DNA of 64,000 bases from assembly GCF_003047265.1 (NCBI RefSeq), contig NZ_PZYY01000010.1, forward strand, positions 62,001-126,000, given 5' to 3'. Of this stretch, positions 8,292 to 16,470 are shown piece by piece (the stretch's first letter is position 1; every line of letters begins with the position of its first letter). The position numbers and the translations under genes were made by a program. The notes beneath the pieces are model-generated. The model was not told the origin of the DNA, did not search any database, and saw nothing but the letters and a program-made list of their open reading frames with translations. The DNA comes from Nocardioides terrigena. Its GTDB lineage: Bacteria > Actinomycetota > Actinomycetes > Propionibacteriales > Nocardioidaceae.

Positions 8292-8357
8292 CGGTAGTTG
8301 GGGATGATCTGGTGGGCCGACCCGCGGTCTGACCTACGACATCGTCCCCAACTACCC
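8292..8357. repeat. Nested-hairpin repeat, copy 2
   Basis: Arms 8293-8308 and 8341-8356 form a 16-base stem with a single G-U pair. The left half and centre match copy 1 almost base for base over about 40 bases, which shows common origin rather than chance. The inner pairing seen in copy 1 is weaker here. It lies upstream of the small minus-strand gene and downstream of the wax ester synthase gene. Confidence 0.75.
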
Positions 8358-8376
8358 CGAGGCTGGGCCCTCGTTC

Positions 8377-8441
8377 GGGTAGTCCGTGACGGACGGACCC
8401 CTGATGGGCTCGAGGTGGGGTCCGATCGTCACGGACTACCC
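8377..8441. repeat. Nested hairpin, related element 3
   Basis: A perfect 15-base inverted repeat (8377-8391 with 8427-8441) begins GGGTAGT like copies 1 and 2 but then differs. Perfect inner arms CGGACCCC (8394-8401) and GGGGTCCG (8417-8424) give the same nested shape. It stands 24 bases past the wax ester synthase stop codon and probably terminates that operon. Confidence 0.7.
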
Positions 8442-8464
8442 CGGAGAGGGCGACGTACAGCGGT

Positions 8465-9793
8465 TCACCGGTCGAGCGCAGCATCCTGCAGGGAGGCGAG
8501 CTCGGCGTCGAAGAACGCGATCAGCTGCTCGGGGTCCGGCACGGTGGCGGCATCGACCTTGAAGCCGATCCGGACGGTGTCGGCGTAGCTGAAGATGCAC
8601 ACGCCCAGCGTCTGGCCACCCGACCCGGGCACCCAGCCGAGGACCCCGGTGACCTCGACCCCCGCGAGGTAGCGGGGTTCGGTCGGTCCCATCACGTTGG
8701 TGGTGACGCCGATGGCCTTGCCGGCGAAGAAGTCGACGAGCGGCTTCTCGATGGCGTGGAGGTGCCCGATGCCCTCCGCCATGGCCGAGGTGATGAAGAC
8801 CTCCGGCGACTGCTTGATGTGCGCCATCCGGCGGTGCACCTCGTCGAGGCGTTGCAGCACCGACATCTCGGCCGTGGGCAGGTGGAGCATGACGAGGGCG
8901 AACTTGTTGCCGAGCTCGCGGGGCAGCGGCTGGTCCACGGGCCGGATGTTGACCGGGACCATCGTCGTGAGGTGGTCGACCGCCTCGTCGAAGGAGTCCA
9001 GGTAGCGCGCGAGCGCACCCGAGAGCGCGGCGATGAGCACGTCGTTGACGGTGCTCCCGGTGCTGCGGCCGATGGCCTTGACCTCGGCGAGCGGGTGGGG
9101 CTGGGACCAGGCCAGCCGTTTGGCCACGCCGGGGTCGCGGCTCAGCAGGGTCTCGGGGAGTACGTCGAGCAGGAGCTTGCGGGTCACCGCGAGGCCCTGG
9201 AGCGCCGTGCCCGGGACCCGCGGCAGGCTCAGGGTGCTCCGCACCAGTCCGGTGGCCAACGAGACGAGGGACCGTCCCCCCTGGGGAGCGCGGGGCGCCC
9301 GGTCCGGATGGCCGTCGGGCGACGGGTCGGTGAGCGTCAGCATCACCTGCGCCAGCGCCATCCCGTCGGCCATGGCGTGGTGCAGGCGGGTGAAGACGAC
9401 CGAGCCCTCGCCGTACCCGTCGACGAGCCACGCCTCCCACAACGGTCGGCTCCGGTCCAGGGGCCGGCTGACCTTGGACTCGAGGAAGGCACGCAGCTGG
9501 GCGGGGCCGCCCGGCCTGCGCAGCTTGGCGTGGTGGAGGTGGTGGGACAGGCTGAAGTCGGGGTCGTCCTCCCAGCCCGGCAGGTCCCAGGGGCGGGCCG
9601 GGTCGACGGGCCGCTGGTGGAAGACGGGGTAGGTGTCGACCAACCGCTCCTGGATGGTGTCCTTCAGGCGGGCCCAGTCCAGCGGCTGCTCGGTCCACAT
9701 GATCCCGTCGATCACCATCAGGTGGTTGGGGCGGTCCGCGTGCAGCCACATGGCGTCGGCGCCGCCCATCGTGCGGCGGGTCCCGGTGGTCAT
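8465..9793 (-). CDS. Wax ester synthase / diacylglycerol acyltransferase (WS/DGAT)
   Basis: A 442-residue acyltransferase that joins acyl-CoA to a fatty alcohol or diacylglycerol to make storage lipid. The catalytic HHAMADG motif is at 138-144. Other family landmarks are the N-terminal GGADAMWLHAD, the PLWEAWLVDG segment, the VNDVLIAALSGALARYL block and NVMGPTEPRYLAG near the C-terminus. The start ATG overlaps the stop of the reductase gene by four bases, so the two are likely translated together. With an upstream acyl reductase the expected product is a wax ester, though triacylglycerol cannot be excluded. Family assignment is secure. Confidence 0.93.
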   Translation of the reverse strand: MTTGTRRTMGGADAMWLHADRPNHLMVIDGIMWTEQPLDWARLKDTIQERLVDTYPVFHQRPVDPARPWDLPGWEDDPDFSLSHHLHHAKLRRPGGPAQLRAFLESKVSRPLDRSRPLWEAWLVDGYGEGSVVFTRLHHAMADGMALAQVMLTLTDPSPDGHPDRAPRAPQGGRSLVSLATGLVRSTLSLPRVPGTALQGLAVTRKLLLDVLPETLLSRDPGVAKRLAWSQPHPLAEVKAIGRSTGSTVNDVLIAALSGALARYLDSFDEAVDHLTTMVPVNIRPVDQPLPRELGNKFALVMLHLPTAEMSVLQRLDEVHRRMAHIKQSPEVFITSAMAEGIGHLHAIEKPLVDFFAGKAIGVTTNVMGPTEPRYLAGVEVTGVLGWVPGSGGQTLGVCIFSYADTVRIGFKVDAATVPDPEQLIAFFDAELASLQDAALDR

Positions 9794-11850
9794 GACTGCG
9801 CTCCGGCCGCCAGGGCGAGGTCGCGGACCCGGGCGATGTCGTCGGGGGTGTGGACGCCGTTGACGCCGGAGATGGTGGCCAGCCGCATGCCGTGCTTGAG
9901 CCCGAGCCGGTAGATCTCCTTGACCTTCTCCCACTCGATGTTGCGGCCGACGGTGAAGGTCTCGTACCGCCCCTCCAGCGCCAGGACCACCGTCTCCGCG
10001 AGGCACGCGTAGGCGACGTTCTTGGGGAGCCCGATGTCGCGCATCTGCACGTCGCCCGGCAGCTCGATCTCACCGGACTCGATGACGAGTACGTCGGGGC
10101 GCTTGGCGACGTCCTCGGCCGACAGGTCGAGGGGGCGGGCGACGTCGGTGATCACGCAGCCGGGCTTGACGGCCATGATGTCGAGGACCCGCTTACCGGC
10201 GCCCGAGGTGGCCGTGACGATCAGGTCCATGTCGGGGAGGGCCTCGTCGGGGGTGGCCGCGATGTGCACCTCGGCGCCCGGGTGCTCCCGCTCGATCAGC
10301 TCCTTGAGCGCCAGCAGCTTGGCCGACTCCGGCGAGACCAGCCACAGCCGGGCCTCGGCGACGGCGAGGAGCCGAGCGCAGACCGACCCGATGGCCCCCG
10401 TGGCCCCGACGACCATCGCGTTTCCGCGCAGGGCACCGTCGGCGTCGACCTCGGCCAGGCCGAGCTGGCGCAGCGCCTCGTGGGCGGCCCACAGTGCGCC
10501 CGAGGCGCTGTAGCTGTTGCCGGTCGTCACGGGCAGCGGGGCCTGCCGTGCGACCGTCACCCCGGCGTCGCCGACGACCTTGGTGAACGCCCCCAGTCCC
10601 ATGATCTGCGCCCCGAGCTTGCGGGCGGTGTCCGCCGCGACGAGGAGGCGCTTGTAGGTGAACTCCGGGCTGTGGGCCATCATCTCGTGCGGTGTGCCCC
10701 CGACGGAGATGAGCCAGCCCTCCGCCTCGGCGCCGGTGGGGGAGGTGATGCCGGTGACGTGGCTGTAGGTGAAGGGCGGGCTGTAGGCCACGGCCTTCTC
10801 GACCAGGTCCATCACCGGGGCCGGCGCGATGCGCGAGATGGTGCGCAGCGGCTCGACGTTGCGCAGGTACTGCTGCGACAGCGGGTGGATGACGAACGCG
10901 AACCGGCTCTTCCGACGGGGCCCGTTGGGCTGGAGCAGTCGTGGCTCCAGCCCGGCGGAGACGATCATGTCGAGAAGGTCGTCGTGGGTGAGCGTGCTGG
11001 CCCGGTGGACCGACGCCGTCATCAGCGCCTCCAGGGTGGCCGCGTTGACCGTCACGCCGTCGAACGGTTGCGGCGTTACGTCGACGACCAGGTCCACACC
11101 CCGGTCACCCAGGTCGGCCAGCCGGTCCGGCGAGGTCTCCGAGGTGATGAGGGTCTTGCCCGCCAGGTCCTCGAGCCCGAAGCCGGTCAGCTCGTCGTAC
11201 GTCGCGACGAGGACGTCGCAGTCGCGTGCCGCCTTGCGGGCCAGCGCGTGCGCGGCCAGGTGGCCCGGCGCGGCGGCCTGCGTCCGCACTCCGTCGGGGA
11301 CGAGGCGCAGGGCCAGCCCGGTCGCGCCGCCCACGGCGTCGGCGGCGAGCCCCAGCACCGGGTTGGTGTGCAGGCGGTCCGGCAGGCCCAGGCGCAGCAG
11401 CGGGTCGGCGTGCTGGACGTTGTTGGTGTGCTCGCGCAGGATCCGGACCGTGCGGTCGTGGTGCCGGCCGCCGAGCACGACGGTCCGGGCGTTGGTGAAG
11501 TAGCCCGGCATCTCGGTCTCGACGCGCCGCACCGCCCACTCCTGGAGGACCTCGAGGAGCTGGGCGCCGTCGGTCACGGGAGTCGTGCCGGCCTCGGCCA
11601 TCAGCCGCTCGCGCGCCCGCAGCTCGCCGCCGTACAGGCCGGTGACGCGCGCGTCGCGGACGCCCGTGACGGCGACGGCGGCGGCCTTCGGCGCCCACTC
11701 CCGGACGAGCCCGCGGGCGGCGTCGACGTCCCCGGACGTGCCGCGGCGGACGATCCGGAAGCGCTGGCCGAGGAAGGTCACCCGGGTGTCGTGGTCCCAC
11801 TCGGGGCCCATCAGGCTGATGTTGACGACCACGGGGGTCCTGGGTGTCAT
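9790..11850 (-). CDS. Acyl-ACP-reductase-like protein with extra N-terminal domain
   Basis: A 686-residue two-part protein. The C-terminal half (about 335-686) resembles cyanobacterial long-chain acyl-ACP reductase. It shows LGAQIMGLGAFTKVVGDAG, a TTGNSYSASGAL segment, the NADPH motif VVGATGAIGS (about 480-489), and YACLAETVVLALEG, whose Cys616 aligns with the acyl-accepting cysteine known in the cyanobacterial enzyme. The expected reaction is acyl thioester to fatty aldehyde. The N-terminal 330 residues are not in the cyanobacterial enzyme; their opening weakly recalls uncharacterised proteins annotated quinate 5-dehydrogenase. It sits between a thioester-reductase-like SDR and WS/DGAT in one operon. 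The activity is inferred. Confidence 0.75.
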   Translation of the reverse strand: MTPRTPVVVNISLMGPEWDHDTRVTFLGQRFRIVRRGTSGDVDAARGLVREWAPKAAAVAVTGVRDARVTGLYGGELRARERLMAEAGTTPVTDGAQLLEVLQEWAVRRVETEMPGYFTNARTVVLGGRHHDRTVRILREHTNNVQHADPLLRLGLPDRLHTNPVLGLAADAVGGATGLALRLVPDGVRTQAAAPGHLAAHALARKAARDCDVLVATYDELTGFGLEDLAGKTLITSETSPDRLADLGDRGVDLVVDVTPQPFDGVTVNAATLEALMTASVHRASTLTHDDLLDMIVSAGLEPRLLQPNGPRRKSRFAFVIHPLSQQYLRNVEPLRTISRIAPAPVMDLVEKAVAYSPPFTYSHVTGITSPTGAEAEGWLISVGGTPHEMMAHSPEFTYKRLLVAADTARKLGAQIMGLGAFTKVVGDAGVTVARQAPLPVTTGNSYSASGALWAAHEALRQLGLAEVDADGALRGNAMVVGATGAIGSVCARLLAVAEARLWLVSPESAKLLALKELIEREHPGAEVHIAATPDEALPDMDLIVTATSGAGKRVLDIMAVKPGCVITDVARPLDLSAEDVAKRPDVLVIESGEIELPGDVQMRDIGLPKNVAYACLAETVVLALEGRYETFTVGRNIEWEKVKEIYRLGLKHGMRLATISGVNGVHTPDDIARVRDLALAAGAQS

Positions 11851-11876
11851 GTCGCGTCCTTCGTCGTCCGTCGTCG

Positions 11877-12965
11877 TCAGACCATGGCCGCGGAGTCGAG
11901 CTCGGGGTGCTCGACCATGTAGTCGAGGAGCCGGTCCGCGTACTCCTCGAAGCGGGGGCAGGCCACGCCCGTGCCGGCGAGGTCGGTGGTCGTGTGTGTG
12001 GTGTCGTACGTCGTGGGGGAGGCGAAGTAGTCGAGCGCCTCGACGGGCAGGCCCATCAGCCGCTCGGCGAGGGGCAGCGAGACCACGGCGCGGGTGAGCG
12101 ACAGCGGCAGCGGCACCCAGACGACCCGTTTGCCCAGTCGGGCGGCGAACGCGTCCACCAGCTCGCGCACGGTCGGCGGGTCCGGGTCGGTGAGGGCGTA
12201 GGTCCGGCCCAGCGACACGTCCAGCACCGAGAGCTGGTCCATTGCGTCGACGACGAAGTCGCGGGGGACCAGGCAGAAGCGGACCACGTCGGGGTCGGCG
12301 ACGGCGGGGACGACGGCGACGGGTGGCTGGCGGCGCAGGAAGGTGGCCAGGAAGTAGGGGCCGTCGAGCTTCTGCGTCGCCCCGGTGCGGGAGTCGCCCA
12401 CCACGATGCCGGGTCGGTAGATCGTCGCGGGCATCCCGGCGGCCATGGCCCGGCGCACCAGGAGCTCGGCGTCGTACTTGGTCGACTCGTAGTGGTTGCG
12501 GAACTCCTGGCCGACCTCGAGCTCGTCCTCGCCGAGCTCGCCCTCGTGGCGCCCGCTGACGTAGCAGGTGCTGACGTGGTGCAGCCGCTCGAGCCCTGGC
12601 AGGCTGCGGCACAGGTCGAGCACCCGGTCGGTGCCGACCACGTTGACCCGGTGCGCCAGCTCCTCGCCCACCGTGAGGTCGTAGACGGCCGCGAGGTGCC
12701 AGACCTCGGTGACGTCCTCGAGCAGGTGCTCGTCGGCGCTGCTGAGGCCCAGTCCAGGGGCGGCGACGTCGCCCAGCACCAGGCGGACCCGGCCGACCAC
12801 GTGCGGCTCGTCCGCCTCGATCGCGGCGAGCCTCTCCCGGGCGTCGTCGAGGTGCCGTGCCTGGACCAGGCAGATCGCGTCCACGCCCGGTCGCCGCGCC
12901 AGCAGCCGGGGCAGCAGGGCGGAGCCCAGGAAGCCGGGGAACCCGGTCATCAGCAGCGCGGTCAT
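11877..12965 (-). CDS. Thioester-reductase-like NAD-binding SDR
   Basis: A 362-residue extended SDR of the NAD-binding-4 type, the reductase module of fatty acyl reductases and carboxylic acid reductases. It has TGFPGFLG (7-14), HLAAVYDL (about 90), the catalytic YESTK (159-163) and IYRPGIVVGDS. It lacks an adenylation or carrier domain. It is the first gene of the operon, 26 bases ahead of the acyl-reductase-like gene. A plausible role is reduction of fatty aldehyde to alcohol, or of another acyl thioester, to feed the wax ester synthase. The exact step is not determined by sequence. Confidence 0.8.
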   Translation of the reverse strand: MTALLMTGFPGFLGSALLPRLLARRPGVDAICLVQARHLDDARERLAAIEADEPHVVGRVRLVLGDVAAPGLGLSSADEHLLEDVTEVWHLAAVYDLTVGEELAHRVNVVGTDRVLDLCRSLPGLERLHHVSTCYVSGRHEGELGEDELEVGQEFRNHYESTKYDAELLVRRAMAAGMPATIYRPGIVVGDSRTGATQKLDGPYFLATFLRRQPPVAVVPAVADPDVVRFCLVPRDFVVDAMDQLSVLDVSLGRTYALTDPDPPTVRELVDAFAARLGKRVVWVPLPLSLTRAVVSLPLAERLMGLPVEALDYFASPTTYDTTHTTTDLAGTGVACPRFEEYADRLLDYMVEHPELDSAAMV

Positions 12966-13070
12966 CGTGCCCTCCGCTCGTCGTCGGTACGTCGTCGTAC
13001 GTCCAACCTGTCAGCGGAGACCGGTGAGCCCCAGTGCCGAACGCCCCTCCGTGCACGGGCCGAACGGCGG

Positions 13071-13796
13071 CTATCCCCGGGGCGCCAGCGCGTCGAGGCC
13101 GTCCAGGACCCGGGCCAGGCCGAAGTCCCAGGCGAGCGACGGGCTGCCGGGGCCGCCCATGGCCTCGCCGGCCGCGCCACCCACCCGCCGGGCGAGGGGG
13201 TGGTCCTCGCCCAGGTAGGAGGCGAGCCGGGGGCTCCACTCTGGCCAGTGCTCCGCCATCTCGCCGGCCCGGGGCTGGGGACGCAGCGCCCGGGCGCTCG
13301 CCCGCACGAAGTCCAGGACGAAGGTGAGGGCCGCGTCCCAGGTGGCGTCGTCGAGCCCGAGCGGCGCCAGGGCTGCGAGCTCGTGGTCGTACTTGGCGAT
13401 CGTCCCGGGCCCCAGCGCGGTGCGGTCGTCGGCGACGTCGACCAGCCACGGGTGCTGCTGGAGCAGCGCCAGGTTGGCCTCCGCCACCCGGCGCACCCGG
13501 GTCCGCCAGCCGGCCCGACCGTACGGCGCGCGGTCCGTGCGCTGGTGCGCCGCGTCGGCCATCAGGACCAGCAGGTCGTCGCGGTTGTTGACGTGGGTGT
13601 AGACCGACATCGTCGAGACGCCGAGCTCGGCGGCCAGCCGGCGGACGGTCACCCCGGCCAGCCCGTCGGCGTCGGCCAGCCGGGTGGCCGCCTCCACCAC
13701 GGCGCCGGTCGTGACGCGGGCCCGCGGGCCGCGCTGCCCGCCCGTGGGTGCGTCCGGGTGGTCACGCCAGAGCAGGTCGATCAGGGGGAGCGGCAC
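13071..13796 (-). CDS. TetR family regulator
   Basis: A 241-residue repressor-type regulator. The N-terminal helix-turn-helix is at about 28-70 (VTVRRLAAELGVSTMSVYTHVNNRDDLL) and is followed by a tetracycline-repressor-like C-terminal domain. GTG 13796 is chosen because AGGAG lies six bases upstream; an ATG at 13820 has no ribosome site and lies in the likely promoter. The gene is divergent from a VOC protein, with a 23-base palindrome between them, so autoregulation and control of the VOC gene are likely. It could also act on the lipid operon downstream on the same strand. Confidence 0.88.
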   Translation of the reverse strand: MPLPLIDLLWRDHPDAPTGGQRGPRARVTTGAVVEAATRLADADGLAGVTVRRLAAELGVSTMSVYTHVNNRDDLLVLMADAAHQRTDRAPYGRAGWRTRVRRVAEANLALLQQHPWLVDVADDRTALGPGTIAKYDHELAALAPLGLDDATWDAALTFVLDFVRASARALRPQPRAGEMAEHWPEWSPRLASYLGEDHPLARRVGGAAGEAMGGPGSPSLAWDFGLARVLDGLDALAPRG

Positions 13797-13833
13797 GGTC
13801 GTCTCCTGGTCCGGGAACATTCCTATAACAGCG

Positions 13834-13856
13834 TACGTTGTACGGTGTACTACGTA
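13834..13856. promoter_or_regulatory. 23-base palindrome, probable TetR operator
   Basis: Arms TACGTTGTACG (13834-13844) and TGTACTACGTA (13846-13856) match at 9 of 11 positions around one central base. It sits in the 76-base gap between divergent tetR and VOC starts and covers the place expected for both promoters. Its AT-rich content stands out against the surroundings. Confidence 0.7.
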
Positions 13857-13872
13857 ACGACAGGAGTCCAGT

Positions 13873-14259
13873 ATGAACATCACCGCCACCGCCATCTCGC
13901 TCAACGTCGCCGACATCGGGGCCTCGGCCGCCTTCGCCGCGGAGCTCGGCTTCGCCGAGGCGATGTCGGCCGACGGCTTCGTGTCCGTCGAGCACCCGAC
14001 CGCCGGGGTCAACGTGATCTTCCTGCGCACGGGGCTGTCTTCGTTCAAGCCGGCGGAGATCGCCGGTCCCGCGGGCCAGGGCATGCTGCTGGCCTTCGTG
14101 GTCGACGACGTCGACGCCGAGTTCGCCCGGATCGCCGGCACCGGCGCCCGGGTCGTGACGCCGCCGGAGACCGAGCCGTGGGGGGAGCGCTACTGCCAGT
14201 TCGCCGACCCCAACGGGCTCGTCTGGCAGCTCGTCCAGTGGGTGAGCCCCCCGGAGTGA
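13873..14259 (+). CDS. VOC family protein (glyoxalase/bleomycin-resistance fold)
   Basis: A 128-residue vicinal oxygen chelate protein with two beta-alpha-beta-beta-beta units. It opens MNITATAISLNVADIGAS and ends with FADPNGLVWQLVQW, typical of the family. Members act as glyoxalases, dioxygenases, or antibiotic-binding proteins; none of these can be picked from sequence. AGGAG lies seven bases before the ATG. Divergent orientation from a TetR regulator and a shared palindrome suggest it is induced by the regulator's ligand, perhaps the compound it handles. Confidence 0.85.
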   Translation: MNITATAISLNVADIGASAAFAAELGFAEAMSADGFVSVEHPTAGVNVIFLRTGLSSFKPAEIAGPAGQGMLLAFVVDDVDAEFARIAGTGARVVTPPETEPWGERYCQFADPNGLVWQLVQWVSPPE

Positions 14260-14362
14260 CGGACGCGGCGGGTTGTCCACAGGCTTAACCTTCGCCGGTG
14301 TGTGAGGCGCCCGTGCGTGGGTAGGTTGTCGCGCAGAAACCCACTCGGGACGGGGGACTCGG

Positions 14363-15616
14363 ATGACCGTGACGCGCCAGGACTCGCACAGCGAGCTCGT
14401 CGAGATGCTCGACGGACAGGTGCGCGAGCGCGTGCGCTCGGACGGCGTCGACCCCCAGCGCGACACCGGTCTGGTGCGCCGCATCGCGGAGGACGTCGTA
14501 CGCCGCCACGACGAGCGCAGCCTGACCGGTGCGGTCGTGCCGGTGGCCGATCCCGACGGAGTCGTCGGCGAGCTGATCGCCCGGGTGTCGGGCTTCGGCC
14601 CGCTGCAGCCGTTCCTCGACGATCCCGAGGTCGAGGAGATCTGGATCAACGACCCAAGCCGGGTCTTCATCGCCCGGCGGGGTCGGCACGAGCTCACCAA
14701 CCTGATGCTCAGCGCCGCGCAGGTGCACGAGCTGGTCGAGAGGATGCTCAAGTCCAGCGGCCGGCGGATCGACCTCAGCCAGCCCTTCGTCGATGCGATG
14801 CTCCCCGAGGGGCACCGGCTGCACGTCGTGCTCGAGGGCATCAGCCGGGGCTTCTCGGCGGTCAACATCCGCAAGTTCGTGGTGCGCGCGAGCCGGATGG
14901 GCGACCTGGTCGAGCTCGGCAGCCTGTCGCAGCAGGCGGCGACCTTCCTCGACGCCTCCATCCGGGCCGGGCTCAACATCCTCGTCGCCGGCGGCACCCA
15001 GGCGGGCAAGACGACGTTCCTCAACTGCCTGGCGGCCGCGATCCCCGGCGGCGACCGGGTGATCTCCGCGGAGGAGGTCTTCGAGCTCCGCTTCAACCAT
15101 CCCGACTGGGTGCCCATGCAGACCCGGCAGGCGGGGCTCGAGGGCACCGGCGAGATCGCGCTGCGCGACCTGGTCAAGGAGGCGCTGCGGATGCGGCCGA
15201 GCCGGGTCGTCGTGGGGGAGGTACGGGCCGAGGAGTGCCTCGACCTGCTGCTCGCGCTCAATGCCGGTCTCCCCGGCATGTGCACCCTGCACGCCAACAG
15301 CGCCCGCGAGGCGCTGGTCAAGATGTGCACCCTCCCGCTGCTGGCGGGGGAGAACATCTCGGCCCGCTTCGTGGTCCCCACGGTCGCGAGCTCCGTGGAC
15401 CTGGTCGTGCACCTGGGCATCGACGAGCACGGCGTACGCCGCGTCAACGAGATCGTGTCCGTCCCCGGCCGGGTGGAGAACGACATCATCGAGACCGAGC
15501 CGCTCTTCGAGCGCAGCGACGGCGAGCTCCGCCGGGCCGCGGGCACGCCGACGCGGCTGGAGCGCTTCCAGCGGAGTGGCATCGACGTCCACCAGATCCT
15601 GGCCGGGGGGCGCTGA
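14363..15616 (+). CDS. tadA: TadA/CpaF-type pilus assembly ATPase
   Basis: A 417-residue secretion ATPase that powers Flp pilus assembly at the inner membrane. The Walker A motif is GGTQAGKTT (210-218), a small variant of the usual GGTGSGKTT. Walker B is RVVVGEVR (281-288) and a histidine box TLHANS follows near 308. The GFGPLQPFLDDPEVEEIWIN segment (77-96) is a family landmark. First gene of a tight operon; tadB overlaps it by one base. No TadZ/CpaE gene is found upstream, although many actinobacterial loci have one. Confidence 0.92.
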   Translation: MTVTRQDSHSELVEMLDGQVRERVRSDGVDPQRDTGLVRRIAEDVVRRHDERSLTGAVVPVADPDGVVGELIARVSGFGPLQPFLDDPEVEEIWINDPSRVFIARRGRHELTNLMLSAAQVHELVERMLKSSGRRIDLSQPFVDAMLPEGHRLHVVLEGISRGFSAVNIRKFVVRASRMGDLVELGSLSQQAATFLDASIRAGLNILVAGGTQAGKTTFLNCLAAAIPGGDRVISAEEVFELRFNHPDWVPMQTRQAGLEGTGEIALRDLVKEALRMRPSRVVVGEVRAEECLDLLLALNAGLPGMCTLHANSAREALVKMCTLPLLAGENISARFVVPTVASSVDLVVHLGIDEHGVRRVNEIVSVPGRVENDIIETEPLFERSDGELRRAAGTPTRLERFQRSGIDVHQILAGGR

Positions 15617-16470
15617 TGGGTGCCCTCGTCGGGCTCGGCGTCGGGGTTGGGCTGCTGCTCGTCTGGTCCGCGTTCTTCCTGCCGCGCACTCCGCGACCCC
15701 CGCGGCCGGGCGGCACGCGTGCAGAGCAGCTGCTCGCCCGTGCGGGGCTCGGTGATGTGTCGGTGACCAGCCTGGTGCTGCTCTGCGTCGTGCTCGCCGT
15801 GGTCGCGTTCGTCGTCATCCAGGCGGTGTCGAGGACGGTCCCGGTGGCGGTCGTCTTCGCGCTGATGGCGGGCTGGGCGCCGGTCCTGGTGCTGCGCCAG
15901 CGGGCCGCCCGACGGCAGCGGGAGTTCGCCGAGGTCTGGCCCGACGCCGTCGACAACCTGGCCAGCGCCGTCCGCGCCGGCATGTCCCTGCCGGACGCCC
16001 TGGGGGCACTCGGCACCAACGGTCCCGAGGCGCTGCGCGCGGCGTTCGAGGCGTTCGCCCTCGACTACCAGGTGACCGGCCGTTTCCACGAGTCGCTCGA
16101 CCTGCTCAAGGCACGCCTGGCCGACCCCGTCGGGGACCGGGTCGTCGAGGGTCTCCGGATCGCCCGTGAGGTGGGCGGCGGTGAGCTCGGCCGCCTGCTG
16201 CGCAACCTGTCGGGCTATCTCCGGGACGAGGCCCGCACCCGCTCCGAGCTGGAGTCACGCCAGGCCTGGACGGTCAACGGTGCCCGTCTGGCCGTGTCCG
16301 CTCCCTGGGTCGTGCTGCTGCTCATGTCCTTCCAGACCGGCTCGGTGCAGGCGTTCTCCTCGCCGGCCGGGGTCGTGGTCCTCACCGTCGGAGCCGTGGC
16401 GTGCGTGGTCGCCTACCGGCTGATGATGCGCATCGGCCGGTTGCCCGTCGAGCGGCGGATCCTGGCATGA
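15616..16470 (+). CDS. tadB: TadB-type membrane protein (type II secretion F domain)
   Basis: A 284-residue inner membrane platform protein for the Tad pilus. It has an N-terminal TM (about 5-22), a pair of TMs (about 50-95), a cytoplasmic T2SSF domain (VWPDAVDNLASAVRAGMSLPDAL and FHESLDLLKARLADP), and C-terminal TMs (about 220-275). The ATG overlaps the tadA stop (TGATG), and its stop overlaps tadC by four bases. It would form the membrane base driven by the ATPase. Confidence 0.9.
   Translation: MGALVGLGVGVGLLLVWSAFFLPRTPRPPRPGGTRAEQLLARAGLGDVSVTSLVLLCVVLAVVAFVVIQAVSRTVPVAVVFALMAGWAPVLVLRQRAARRQREFAEVWPDAVDNLASAVRAGMSLPDALGALGTNGPEALRAAFEAFALDYQVTGRFHESLDLLKARLADPVGDRVVEGLRIAREVGGGELGRLLRNLSGYLRDEARTRSELESRQAWTVNGARLAVSAPWVVLLLMSFQTGSVQAFSSPAGVVVLTVGAVACVVAYRLMMRIGRLPVERRILA

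Noticed and set aside
13797..13820. ATG 13820 as the tetR start
   Set aside because: It has no ribosome site and falls in the promoter region; the GTG at 13796 has AGGAG at the right distance.
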